Source: Bacteroidales bacterium UBA2295 (GTDB taxonomy: Bacteria; Bacteroidota; Bacteroidia; Bacteroidales; Tenuifilaceae). Taken from it: a stretch of DNA of 43,320 bases. A program made the translations under genes and the position numbers. The notes under the pieces were generated by a model. The model was not told where the DNA came from and did no database searches. It worked only from the letters and a program-made list of their open reading frames with translations. The DNA lies in NCBI GenBank assembly GCA_002345825.1, contig DDWD01000195.1:1-43320 (forward strand), written 5' to 3'. This document shows, in pieces, positions 15,707 to 23,818 of this stretch (positions within the stretch are counted from its first letter, which is position 1; the number at the start of each line of letters is the position of its first letter).

Positions 15707-16798
15707 ATGATAAAAACAGTAAAATTCGTCCTCCTGATTCTCCTTTCAACGAACCTAATGGCTCAAGATAAATTGATTTTCAAGACCGAGGCTGTAGACT
15801 CGTTATTGCTTTGGATGCAAAATGATTTTTGTAAAACCAGTATCCCCAGCCTAGCCAATCAGCCCAGTACCCAGCTTATGAGGCAAATTATTGAGAAACG
15901 AGAGCAGAATGTTTCTGAATTTCAAACAGTGCTTGAGGAGTTTATTCCTAACGATAGCACATCGGGGAGTATTTATTTGCTGAACGAGGCGTACCGCAGA
16001 CAGCAAGAGATTGCAGAGCTTTTAATTGCGATTAGAGAATCTGACTTTTCCGAAAATGTGTATAATCGGGTTGTCAAATATTTCCCTACCAGCTATATAC
16101 CTCCCCGTAGCTATGAGGTGTTTTTTACTGCGCTGGGTTGGAAGTGGGGCGATGCAATGTCGATCGATTACACTGTAGATAATGGAACGTATTCACTTAC
16201 CGATAGCGAAAAGCCTGCCATTATTTTCAATCTAACATTGGTTAGTATGACCTACGGGAATTCCGTTGAAGCCCAAATGAGAGCAATGGAAAATGTAATG
16301 GCGCATGAGCTATTCCATGCAATTTTCTCCGATTATACTAACGTTCATTGGCACCAGCAGGCCCACAGCAACCCTTCCGATGATGTTATTTCCCTAATGC
16401 TAAATGAGGGGTTGGCTCACTACATTGCCAATGGTTCTGAAATTGCCAAGATATACGAGCAAAGCGAAAACATTAGAGCAAACGAATCGAAAGCCTTTGA
16501 AATGCTCCGCGACAAAGCAACAATAATATTCGACACCAATCATCCACTGGAGATTAGGGGAAAGGCTATAAACGAAGGTACTTTTGGCCCCTTTTGGAAT
16601 AAATATGTATGTATTACCGGCCTGTTTTTAATTGCTCATATTGAACAGCATTATGGAGTGGAGGAGGTGGTGGAATGCGTTAAAAATGGGCCATCGTATT
16701 TTATTAAACGATACGATACGCTAAGTCAGACAAATGCTGCACTACCAAAGCTACCTCACGAGATTATTGATTATGTTAAGCTAATTGATATGAACTAA
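15707..16798 (+). CDS. Secreted HExxH metallopeptidase-like protein
   Basis: The 363-residue exported protein has a signal peptide (4-20, cut near LMAQ). It carries H200-E-L-F-H204, a zinc-binding HExxH helix, and E234 in NEGLAHY about 30 residues later as third ligand, the gluzincin pattern. The arrangement resembles DUF5700-type putative zinc peptidases; that assignment is from memory of the motif and not certain. It would act in the periplasm or outside on an unknown protein or peptide. It follows the alpha/beta hydrolase by 50 bp and may share its transcript. Confidence 0.75.
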   Translation: MIKTVKFVLLILLSTNLMAQDKLIFKTEAVDSLLLWMQNDFCKTSIPSLANQPSTQLMRQIIEKREQNVSEFQTVLEEFIPNDSTSGSIYLLNEAYRRQQEIAELLIAIRESDFSENVYNRVVKYFPTSYIPPRSYEVFFTALGWKWGDAMSIDYTVDNGTYSLTDSEKPAIIFNLTLVSMTYGNSVEAQMRAMENVMAHELFHAIFSDYTNVHWHQQAHSNPSDDVISLMLNEGLAHYIANGSEIAKIYEQSENIRANESKAFEMLRDKATIIFDTNHPLEIRGKAINEGTFGPFWNKYVCITGLFLIAHIEQHYGVEEVVECVKNGPSYFIKRYDTLSQTNAALPKLPHEIIDYVKLIDMN

Positions 16799-16867
16799 TT
16801 CTACCCAAGTTTTTGAATAAAGTACCACCTCCAAAAAGTTGTTTAACAATCAATACTACAGTTCAAT

Positions 16868-17575
16868 ATGGAAGATGTAATAGCCAAAATTCGAATCGAC
16901 CTTACAAAAAGTGTAGATGAAAAGACTAGGGCCACCAGCCAGAACTTTTTTAAAGAGAAGATTAACTCCTATGGAGTTAGGGTGCCAACGGTAAACCGAA
17001 TTAGTAAGGAGCACTTTAAGCACATTGCACAAAGATCAAAAGAGGAAATATTCGCGCTTTGCGATATTTTGTGGCAATCGGGTACTCTTGAGGAATCTTT
17101 TATCGCGTGCAATTGGTCGTACTTTATTCGGAAAAATTACGAGCCCAACGACTTTTCAATATTTGAGAATTGGATAAATAGGTATGTAAACAACTGGGCA
17201 TCGTGCGACACGTTGTGTAACCATACGGTTGGGGAATTTATCGAGATGTATCCAGAGTATTTGGCTAGATTAAAGGGTTTTGCACAATCGGAAAACAGAT
17301 GGATGCGCCGAGCCGCTGCCGTGAGCCTAATTATACCAGCCCGTAAGGGTAAGTTTTTAAACCAAATCCTTGGCATTGCCGATATTCTGCTGTTAGATAA
17401 GGATGATTTGGTGCAAAAAGGGTATGGCTGGATGCTTAAAGCCGCAAGTGAGGCAAACCAGCAGTCGATTTTTGAGTACGTGGTTCGAAACAAATCAACA
17501 ATGCCCCGCACGGCATTACGTTATGCCATCGAAAAGATGCCAAAGGAATTGCGAAGTCGTGCTATGGAGAGGTAA
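16868..17575 (+). CDS. AlkD-type DNA alkylation-repair glycosylase
   Basis: The 235-residue all-helical HEAT-like protein excises N3- and N7-alkylated purines from DNA in its family. The key residues of Bacillus cereus AlkD (W109, D113, R148, W187) have clear counterparts: W110 and D114 in NNWASCDTLC, R147/R148 in RWMRRAAA, and W188 in KGYGWMLKAA. Length is normal for the family. It is a single gene, 69 bp after the metallopeptidase gene. No damage-response operator is recognised. The chromosomal symbol is not fixed, so none is given. Confidence 0.9.
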   Translation: MEDVIAKIRIDLTKSVDEKTRATSQNFFKEKINSYGVRVPTVNRISKEHFKHIAQRSKEEIFALCDILWQSGTLEESFIACNWSYFIRKNYEPNDFSIFENWINRYVNNWASCDTLCNHTVGEFIEMYPEYLARLKGFAQSENRWMRRAAAVSLIIPARKGKFLNQILGIADILLLDKDDLVQKGYGWMLKAASEANQQSIFEYVVRNKSTMPRTALRYAIEKMPKELRSRAMER

Positions 17576-17649
17576 GATTTTGGCTAACTTCTGCTAGCAC
17601 TCCGACCTTGTAGTTTGCCGCTTGGCACATATCTTTGTATTTTAAAAGT

Positions 17650-17747
17650 GGTGTCCGGGAAATATTCGCCATAAAACGTTATATGCATTGACTTTATTTT
17701 TCCGCTGCCTGCTGCCAAAACGGAGGTGGTTTTTTTACCCGGACACC
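17650..17747. repeat. 98-bp element with inverted ends GGTGTCCGGG
   Basis: GGTGTCCGGG at 17650-17659 is matched by CCCGGACACC at 17738-17747. Match extends one more T outward on each side in part (AGTGGTG / CACCAGT). The interior has no gene. Size and inverted ends fit a very small MITE or the leftover ends of an IS. No clear target-site duplication is seen. Confidence 0.5.
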
Positions 17748-17770
17748 AGTGTACCTAAATCGACTTGCGT

Positions 17771-18169
17771 TTATTGTTGCTTAAACTTCTTCTCAATCAT
17801 AACACTTGCCACAAACCACAACAATAGTGAAAACAGATAAATAAGAATACCATAAAAGGTAACAATCATTGTAACCCTAATTCCTCCAAATACCAATGCA
17901 GGAATAATTTCTTCTCCATTTAATGCAGCTTGCTCAATTGCATCAAACATTGAATAAAGTCCAACCATCTGCCCCATAAGTCCGGTTACCAATGCAAATA
18001 AGCCTATCGTTTTACCATAGCCAAGCTTTCGTAAATGAGTTTCCTTGTTGGCTTGTTTTAGGCTGTAAGCAACAACAAAATGATAAATTATCCAGGCAGT
18101 GGTAAGAACTAGTAAAATTGTTAGTGCACTCATAAATTGAGGGCCTCCTTGATAAAATAAGCTTTTCAT
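17771..18169 (-). CDS. Small MotA/TolQ/ExbB-like membrane protein
   Basis: The 132-residue protein has three membrane segments (about 12-34, 52-76, 98-124). TM2 with GLFALVTGLMGQMVGLYSMF and TM3 with GGIRVTMIVTFYGILIYLFSLLLWF resemble the pore-lining helices of MotA/TolQ/ExbB proton channels. It lacks the large cytoplasmic loops of the classic members, and no MotB/ExbD partner is next to it. A TAATTTG box with a TTG 20 nt upstream lies near 18200-18235 on the minus strand. It is divergent from a LytTR regulator gene (150 bp apart), as if regulator and target. Confidence 0.72.
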   Translation of the reverse strand: MKSLFYQGGPQFMSALTILLVLTTAWIIYHFVVAYSLKQANKETHLRKLGYGKTIGLFALVTGLMGQMVGLYSMFDAIEQAALNGEEIIPALVFGGIRVTMIVTFYGILIYLFSLLLWFVASVMIEKKFKQQ

Positions 18170-18282
18170 AGTGATATTTTTTTAAGTTAATACTGCTGCC
18201 AAATTAGATGCGATAAAGCATATCATCAAGGTAGAATCCAGCTCTAAACAGGTTGTTTATCGACGCTAACTTGTAAGTTTCA

Positions 18283-18290
18283 TATTTTTG
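18283..18290 (+). promoter_or_regulatory. -7 box of the LytTR regulator gene
   Basis: TATTTTTG matches TAnnTTTG and lies 29 nt before ATG 18320. No clear -33 partner is seen. Confidence 0.45.
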
Positions 18291-18319
18291 CCGAAATTAG
18301 CCCAATAAACAGTTTTATA

Positions 18320-19087
18320 ATGAATAAAAAATCAAGAAATCCATATTACCATATTGTCTATTGGATATTTGTTATACTTACTTTAACATTAGTGTTTGGG
18401 TTTTCCTGGGGTAACAATACTGCGGCATTTTTCTTTGTTTGTATGCTCCTTCCCATTGTTTTAGGGACGTCTTACTTTTTTAACTATGTGCTTGTACCTA
18501 AATTTTACCTAACTAAACGGTATGCGAGATTTGCATTTTATACCTTTTGTATGGCGGTTGTCTCATTATATCTCGAAATGCTTGTATTGGTTGTTTCCTA
18601 TGTTTATCTAGTAAATCTTAGCTATCAGAACCTAAATCCCAATGCCACTCAAATAATTATATTGGCTGTAATATTGTATTTATTGGTATTTATCGGCTCT
18701 TTTATTCTAATGATGCATCAGATAATAGAGAATAGACAGGTAATACAACAACTATTAGCCGAAAAAGAGAAGATGAAAAAACCCTTTCTCGAAATCACTT
18801 CAAATAGAAAGATAGCCAAAATACCCTACGAAGATATTGTTTTCATTGAAAGCTTGTCGGACTATATTCAAGTGAATACAGCAACAGAACAAATTGTAAG
18901 CAAAGAGAAAATCAGTAATTTAGAGTCTAGGTTGCCAGATGTGTTTATTCGAATCCACCGTTCATTCATTATTAATAAGGAAAAGATTAAGAGCATCTCG
19001 TTCGATGAGGTTGTAGTTAATGATGTGCAGCTAAACATTGGGCGGAGCTACAGAAAAGCCGTTAAAGACTCTTTACAGAAAGATTAA
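18320..19087 (+). CDS. LytTR DNA-binding regulator with four membrane segments
   Basis: The 255-residue protein has four N-terminal membrane segments (about 10-30, 33-55, 65-98, 108-131), then a short coiled linker (QVIQQLLAEKEKMKKP). A C-terminal LytTR domain (about 155-252) reads IPYEDIVFIESLSDYIQVNT, LPDVFIRIHRSFIINKEKIKSI and LNIGRSYRKAVKDSL. LytTR domains bind direct repeats in promoters. Membrane-bound LytTR proteins without a receiver domain are common in Bacteroidetes and probably sense membrane state. It is divergent from the MotA/ExbB-like gene, its most likely target. Confidence 0.85.
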   Translation: MNKKSRNPYYHIVYWIFVILTLTLVFGFSWGNNTAAFFFVCMLLPIVLGTSYFFNYVLVPKFYLTKRYARFAFYTFCMAVVSLYLEMLVLVVSYVYLVNLSYQNLNPNATQIIILAVILYLLVFIGSFILMMHQIIENRQVIQQLLAEKEKMKKPFLEITSNRKIAKIPYEDIVFIESLSDYIQVNTATEQIVSKEKISNLESRLPDVFIRIHRSFIINKEKIKSISFDEVVVNDVQLNIGRSYRKAVKDSLQKD

Positions 19088-19202
19088 TTGACAGCTAGGT
19101 TTCTGGCTAATTGCGAAAGTGTTAAATCGATTAAATCTAATAAGCTGAATACCCCATCAATACTTTAAAATATCCCACTACTCAAAAGGAATCTGACTAA
19201 CT

Positions 19203-19943
19203 ATGGAAACCCACATTCTTATCATTTCCGTTTTGCTAGTGGCCTTAGGTTTTTTGGTAAAGGCCTTCCCTATGCTTATTGCCGGATACAATAACCTGAA
19301 CCCCAAGGAGCGTGCTCAGGTTGACATTAAGGGTCTATCGAGCCTAATGCGAAATGCTCTAGTGATTATGGGCGTTGCCATTTTGCTGGGCACGTATTTA
19401 TTCGAGAGGTTGGGTATGTCGATGGTGGCTAATGCAATATATCCCCTAACCATTTTTGGTGGGGCTATAATTATGGTGCTTTTAGCCCAACGGTTTAACC
19501 ATAATCACACAACCACAAAGTTTACAAGAACTAGGATTGCACGTTGGGTTGTATCGGGCTTAATGGCTGCAACTATTGCAGTGATTATTGTGCTGGGAAT
19601 ATTGCCCCACAAGACAATTATTAATCCTCACTATTTGGAGATAAAGGGAATGTATGGTGTTAAGCTTTACTACCAAGGGATGCAGGCTGTAGAGCTAGCT
19701 GATGATATTCCTAAGATTACGAAGCGCACCAATGGGTTTAGTATGGGTGGCATTAATAAAGGCCATTTTAAGCTACAGGATATTGGAGAGGGTCGACTTT
19801 ATCTTAGGTCGCTATCCCCACCATTTGTGGTAATTTCCGATTATAAAGACCGAAAAGTGTATCTAAATTTTAAGAATAGCGAAGAAACCACCCAATTGTA
19901 CAATGCGATAATGGAAGCCCTAGAAAAACAAAACCGCCCCTAG
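19203..19943 (+). CDS. DUF3784-like membrane protein with C-terminal PH-like domain
   Basis: The 246-residue protein has four membrane segments: about 6-26, 51-68, 77-94 and 112-134. The first part, LLVALGFLVKAFPMLIAGYNNLNPKERAQVD, carries the AGYN-x-(L/M)-xxxEKxxxD-like signature of DUF3784. After TM4, residues 140-240 form a soluble beta domain (LEIKGMYGVKLYYQGMQAVELADDIP, RLYLRSLSPPFVVISDYKDRKVYLNF) resembling bacterial PH domains. Function is unknown. Its stop codon lies inside the terminator hairpin. Confidence 0.7.
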   Translation: METHILIISVLLVALGFLVKAFPMLIAGYNNLNPKERAQVDIKGLSSLMRNALVIMGVAILLGTYLFERLGMSMVANAIYPLTIFGGAIIMVLLAQRFNHNHTTTKFTRTRIARWVVSGLMAATIAVIIVLGILPHKTIINPHYLEIKGMYGVKLYYQGMQAVELADDIPKITKRTNGFSMGGINKGHFKLQDIGEGRLYLRSLSPPFVVISDYKDRKVYLNFKNSEETTQLYNAIMEALEKQNRP

Positions 19944-19956
19944 AGGCGGTTTTTAT
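19932..19956 (+). terminator. Rho-independent terminator overlapping a stop codon
   Basis: AACCGCC-CCTAGA-GGCGGTT followed by TTTATT. The TAG stop at 19941-19943 is in the loop. It may also serve the convergent nitronate monooxygenase gene. Confidence 0.7.
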
Positions 19957-19977
19957 TATCGGCAGGCAAAAAGTTTT

Positions 19978-21069
19978 TTACTTTATTTTTTCCTCAAACG
20001 CCTTGATGGCAGATTGCAAATCGGTTTTTAGCTCGCTAAAGACATCTTTTACGGTCGAAATTTTATCCGACAGATAGGCGTTTGCGCCAGCAAAGGCGTA
20101 ACCGCTCCTCATATTGCCCTTGTAGGCATTGTAAAGTGCCGTAATGATGCAGTAGGGGCTGCTCGATACATCGCAGGTTCTAATGCAGTGAAATGGGCAT
20201 TTAATAGGCCGCTTAAGCCCCTCGCGCACCTTGTCGATAAAGGCATTCCTAACGGCACGGCCGGGCATTCCAACAGGACTCTGAATGATCTCTATGTCGC
20301 CCTCTTTGGCATCAATATAGGCCTGCTTAAACTTGATGGAAGCGTCGCACTCCTGGGTGGTAACAAACCGGGTTCCCAGCTGCACGCCGCGAGCGCCCTT
20401 TTGCATGATGTTGAAGATATCCTGACCGTTGTATATTCCGCCGGCAGCAATAACCGATATCTCTTGTCCGTAAGCTTGCTCAAACACGCTAACCTCTCGC
20501 ACCACATCGGTTACCAACTCCTCAAGCGAGAAATGGCTATCCTCTATCTGGTTGTTTTTAAATCCTAAGTGACCACCAGCCTTGGGGCCCTCCACCACAA
20601 TGGCATCGGGGAGGTAGTTGTATAGCGATTTCCATTTTTCGCAGATAATCTTGGCTGCTCTGCCCGACGATACAATGGGTACCAACTTAGTGATGCTGTC
20701 GGCTTGCAAAAATTTGGGCAGATCGAGCGGTAGGCCTGCACCCGAAAATATGATATCGGCCTTTTCCGAAATGGCAGTTTTTACCAGCTCGGCAAAGTTC
20801 GACATGGCCACCATGATGTTAACCCCAACAATTCCTTTGGTTTTTTCCTTGGCAAGTCTTATCTCTTTTTTTAAACCCTCAATGTTGGCCTGAATAAAAT
20901 CAAGCGCTGGATTCCTGTGCACCAGGCCAAGCCCTGCTGCAGAGATTACACCCACACCGCCTTCGTTGGCTACCGCCACGGCAAGGCCCGAAAGGGAGAT
21001 TCCAACTCCCATTCCGCCTTGAATTATCGGCACGGGGATGGTTATGCCGCCAATCTTAAGTTCTCTCAT
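19978..21069 (-). CDS. Nitronate monooxygenase / FabK-like FMN oxidoreductase
   Basis: The 363-residue TIM-barrel flavoprotein belongs to the 2-nitropropane dioxygenase family. It has PIIQGGMGVGISLSGLAVAVANEGGVGVISAAG at the start, VVEGPKAGGHLGF in the middle (the Gly-His phosphate and substrate loop), VIAAGGIYNGQDI, and GARGVQLGTRFVTTQECDAS (FMN phosphate site). Members oxidise alkyl nitronates or act as enoyl-ACP reductase; this sequence alone does not decide which. The C-terminus has CPFHCIRTC..YC, a Cys-rich stretch that could bind metal. A TATTTTTG -7 box on the minus strand is at 21096-21103, 27 nt upstream of the start. Confidence 0.85.
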   Translation of the reverse strand: MRELKIGGITIPVPIIQGGMGVGISLSGLAVAVANEGGVGVISAAGLGLVHRNPALDFIQANIEGLKKEIRLAKEKTKGIVGVNIMVAMSNFAELVKTAISEKADIIFSGAGLPLDLPKFLQADSITKLVPIVSSGRAAKIICEKWKSLYNYLPDAIVVEGPKAGGHLGFKNNQIEDSHFSLEELVTDVVREVSVFEQAYGQEISVIAAGGIYNGQDIFNIMQKGARGVQLGTRFVTTQECDASIKFKQAYIDAKEGDIEIIQSPVGMPGRAVRNAFIDKVREGLKRPIKCPFHCIRTCDVSSSPYCIITALYNAYKGNMRSGYAFAGANAYLSDKISTVKDVFSELKTDLQSAIKAFEEKIK

Positions 21070-21095
21070 TAAATGCTGTAATAAAGTTTAGAGTG

Positions 21096-21103
21096 CAAAA
21101 ATA
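21096..21103 (-). promoter_or_regulatory. -7 box of the nitronate monooxygenase gene
   Basis: TATTTTTG on the minus strand matches TAnnTTTG, 27 nt before the start at 21069. No TTTG -33 element at the right distance is seen. Confidence 0.42.
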
Positions 21104-21189
21104 GGTAAACATTTGTTTAAATAATTGTTTGTTGTCACAATTTAGGTTAATACACCGACTTTATTTTTATGCCCTAAAAAACATTTTGT

Positions 21190-21197
21190 TATATTTG
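21190..21197 (+). promoter_or_regulatory. -7 box of the zinc-ribbon gene
   Basis: TATATTTG matches TAnnTTTG and ends 47 nt before ATG 21245. Confidence 0.42.
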
Positions 21198-21244
21198 TAT
21201 TCAATCCATTTAGGTTCAGCCTAATAAATGAAAAGTTGGTTGGT

Positions 21245-21631
21245 ATGAGTGCCAATGATAGCAACGATTACAAGGTGTGTCCCGAGTGCGGCGATAGAAT
21301 TATTGGTCGTTCCGATAAGAAGTTCTGTTCGGATCAGTGCCGAAACACCTATAACAACAAGTTGAATAGCGATGCAACCAATACGGTTCGCAATATCAAC
21401 AACATTCTTCGGAAGAATAGGCGGGTGCTTGAGAGCCTTAACAAGCAATCGGGGAAGACAATGGTTACTCGCGAAACCCTGCTAACAAATGGGTTTAACT
21501 TTACTTACCATACGCATACCTATACAACCCAAAAAGGTTTTACTTACTACTTTTGCTACGAGCAGGGTTATCTTTTTCTAGAGGATAAAAACCTGTATTT
21601 GCTGGTGGCTAGCAAGGATAGGGAAGCCTAA
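21245..21631 (+). CDS. Zinc-ribbon protein of unknown function
   Basis: The 128-residue protein starts with a four-Cys ribbon near residues 10-30 (CPEC, 12 residues, CSDQC), like the YacG/DUF2116-type FCSDQCR motif. A basic helical part follows (RNINNILRKNRRVLESLN), then a beta-rich C-terminal domain with FNFTYHTHTYTTQKGFTYYFCYEQGYLFLEDKNLYLLV. It is probably a nucleic-acid or protein-binding cytoplasmic protein seen widely in Bacteroidetes; no role is known to me. ATG 21245 is preferred over an in-frame TTG at 21236. It ends tail to tail with the thioesterase gene, the stops overlapping by 4 nt (21628-21631). Confidence 0.72.
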   Translation: MSANDSNDYKVCPECGDRIIGRSDKKFCSDQCRNTYNNKLNSDATNTVRNINNILRKNRRVLESLNKQSGKTMVTRETLLTNGFNFTYHTHTYTTQKGFTYYFCYEQGYLFLEDKNLYLLVASKDREA

Positions 21632-22026
21632 TCCAAATCTTGGAATCCAACAATATCGCTTACCCGCATTGGACGACCGTTGCGAACTCCTACTCCAGTC
21701 ACCTTGGCTTTTACCACGGGCTTCATGTCGGGCAGTCGCACTATCTCCTGATCAAATATCACCCTTAAGTGCCCTTCTTTGCGCATCGAGGAGGTAATTT
21801 GAAATCTATCGCCGCTGGTGAGCGACTGCTTGTAGTCAATCTCAATGCGGTGCACCACCAGGTCCACTCCCTCGATGTGTAGCTGGGCAAAATCGATGTT
21901 GCGATCTAGCAAGTATGTGTGGCGCGCATGCTCAAGGTAGTTGAGGTAAACGGCATTGTTCACTATGCCCTGTAGATCGCACTCGTAATCGCGAACGGTT
22001 AGCTCTATTTGGTGTTTTGGGATCAT
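21628..22026 (-). CDS. Hotdog-fold acyl-CoA thioesterase (YbgC/4HBT-like)
   Basis: The 132-residue hotdog protein has the 4HBT signature VRDYECDLQGIVNNAVYLNYLEHAR near the start, with DLQGIVNN in place of the usual D-x-x-G-H-V-N-N. Strands IEIDYKQSLTSGDRFQITSSMRKEGHLRVIFDQEI follow. Family members hydrolyse acyl-CoA or acyl-ACP thioesters. The frame stays open upstream to 22170, but that part only encodes a 9-bp microsatellite and CT-rich repeats (SIQSIQSIQ and low-complexity basic residues). ATG 22026 is therefore the start. It is the last gene of the minus-strand run. Confidence 0.83.
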   Translation of the reverse strand: MIPKHQIELTVRDYECDLQGIVNNAVYLNYLEHARHTYLLDRNIDFAQLHIEGVDLVVHRIEIDYKQSLTSGDRFQITSSMRKEGHLRVIFDQEIVRLPDMKPVVKAKVTGVGVRNGRPMRVSDIVGFQDLD

Positions 22027-22190
22027 TTGGATTGATTGGATTGATTGGATTGATTGGATGACCTGCCTGACTATCGTCGGCAGGCAGGTTGAATGATTGG
22101 GGTGTGGGTTGATCCTTTCGTCCGGCTTCCGTCTTCTGTCTCCCGTCTTCTGTCTTCCCTCTTCCGTCATCCGTCTCCTGTCTTCTAACT
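22027..22190. repeat. Simple repeats and palindrome upstream of the thioesterase gene
   Basis: Three unlike repeats sit side by side. A 9-bp unit TTGGATTGA is repeated about 3.7 times (22027-22060). Next is the hairpin CCTGCC..GGCAGG within about 22062-22088. Last is an imperfect CCGTCTTCTGTCT tandem (about 22125-22190). The 9-bp unit keeps the upstream reading frame open but is not likely translated. Such tracts can expand or shrink by slippage, next to the thioesterase start. Confidence 0.65.
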
Positions 22191-22222
22191 TCTACATTTA
22201 TCACTCTACATTTTTACATTCA

Positions 22223-23740
22223 TTACCCACTCCTATATCGTTTAAATATAATGTTATATGCAGCCAAAAAGAGGTATTTAAGGTCGGTCCAAATCGGATG
22301 TTTTGCATAGGCATCGAGGTATTTATTCTCCGAGGCCATAATCTCATCCAGGGTTTTAGGATTATCAACATAGAAAGGAGGAACCAGTCCGGGGCGATAC
22401 TTAGTCCTTTTTTGCTGCAGCTCTTTGGAGTAAAGGCTAAAGTAGTGTCGGCTCAGCGGGCGCACCCCTACTATCTTTAAATCGCCTTTAAATAGGTTTA
22501 TAAGCGATGGTAGCTCATCAATCCATAACCTACGCATTATTCGACCTACCGTTGATATTCTAAAATCGTCTTTAAATTTTCCTCCATCCTGCAAATCGTG
22601 CTTTCGGTAAACGTATTCCTGCAGGTACTCGGCATAGGGATGCATGGTGCGCATCTTGTAAATTTTGATCTCCTTGCCCCCTTTGCCAATGCGCCTAAGC
22701 TTAATGAGCGGGCCATATGTAGGTTCTAGGTCAAATGCTGGGGTTTTAATTTTTCTTGATATTACATAAAGATGATTCCCTATAAACTCCTCGTTAAGTA
22801 CCTCAAACCCGCAGGAGTATAGCCTGCCAAGCAGTTCGGCTCTTGATAGTACCCTGTTTTCGCCACGGGTAAGGAAAAAGTAAATCCCCTTGGTAAGGTT
22901 AAACTTTGGGAAAACGCGCTTAATAATATAGTCAAATGTGTAATAAATGAAGTTGAGTACGGGAGGATATTTTTTTAAAATCCTGCGTTTTCGTAGATCT
23001 TTGGTTTCAACCATACATACGTAGATGCCTCCTTTGGGAAGCTTATCGTTCACCGATTCGAAGAACTTATTTATCCAGCGGATATCATTAACCCGTTTTA
23101 GGTTTACGATGGTATTGAAAAAGTGGGAGGGTTGATTATCGATATTGAACCGTGTGGTGGTAGAAACAATTAATGTCGATTCGACATTCAGGTTTATGGC
23201 TCTGCTGATGTATGCAAACACATCAAGTCCCAGCTCATCAACAATTGTGCGCCTAATGGCTTTTTTACGTTCAAAATCAACCTTAGCTCCAGTATCTTCT
23301 AGCTGTGGTATTTCGGGTGGTGCAAAGTTGGCCCTTGGGGCTGTTAAGGGCATCTCTTTTATCTCGTAGCTCTGCTTTATAAGGAACCATATACCGTAGG
23401 TAATAATTTCGAGTACGGTGGCAAAAGCTATTGTGCCCAGTACAATTATTCTGGAGAATGAGTAGGTGTAAAAGAAAAACATTATGGAGGTAACAATGGC
23501 TAGGGTTACCAGGTTGCTAATGATTATTCTTTTTAAAACGGGGCTAAAATCTTTCCCTGCCAGTACGAATTTCCCAATAATTATTGATGATACCGACCAG
23601 GCAAAGAAAAAGATAGCAAGGGGAATCGGATAGTTGTGAATGTAATACTCAAGGGTGTTGGGTTTAAGGGATATGCTCAAACAGAATCCGCTAAAGAAAA
23701 GTACAAGGTCAATTAGTAGCAGGAAAAACCGTTTGAGCAT
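22223..23740 (-). CDS. Membrane sugar-phosphate transferase (polyprenyl-P type)
   Basis: The 505-residue protein has about four N-terminal membrane segments (5-27, 38-56, 70-93, 97-119), a cytoplasmic middle domain, and a C-terminal bacterial sugar transferase domain (about 345-505) with IKIYKMRTMHPYAE, FRISTVGRIMRRLWIDELPSLINLFKGDLKIVGVRPLS and YRPGLVPPF. Family enzymes move a sugar phosphate from a nucleotide sugar to undecaprenyl phosphate, starting a surface polysaccharide. The usual K-R-x-x-D re-entrant membrane helix before the catalytic part is not seen; the domain begins at PTYGPLIKLRRIGKGG. It lies next to a glycosyltransferase on the same strand (78 bp). Confidence 0.83.
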   Translation of the reverse strand: MLKRFFLLLIDLVLFFSGFCLSISLKPNTLEYYIHNYPIPLAIFFFAWSVSSIIIGKFVLAGKDFSPVLKRIIISNLVTLAIVTSIMFFFYTYSFSRIIVLGTIAFATVLEIITYGIWFLIKQSYEIKEMPLTAPRANFAPPEIPQLEDTGAKVDFERKKAIRRTIVDELGLDVFAYISRAINLNVESTLIVSTTTRFNIDNQPSHFFNTIVNLKRVNDIRWINKFFESVNDKLPKGGIYVCMVETKDLRKRRILKKYPPVLNFIYYTFDYIIKRVFPKFNLTKGIYFFLTRGENRVLSRAELLGRLYSCGFEVLNEEFIGNHLYVISRKIKTPAFDLEPTYGPLIKLRRIGKGGKEIKIYKMRTMHPYAEYLQEYVYRKHDLQDGGKFKDDFRISTVGRIMRRLWIDELPSLINLFKGDLKIVGVRPLSRHYFSLYSKELQQKRTKYRPGLVPPFYVDNPKTLDEIMASENKYLDAYAKHPIWTDLKYLFLAAYNIIFKRYRSG

Positions 23741-23818
23741 TTCTATTGATGGTTTGTTAGGTTATGCTAAGTTAAGGTTTTGAAGTGTAACAGCAAAAAT
23801 TGTTTGTCAATAAACTAG

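Noticed and set aside
22027..22170. N-terminal extension of the thioesterase
   Set aside because: Encoded only by simple repeats; the hotdog domain begins at ATG 22026.
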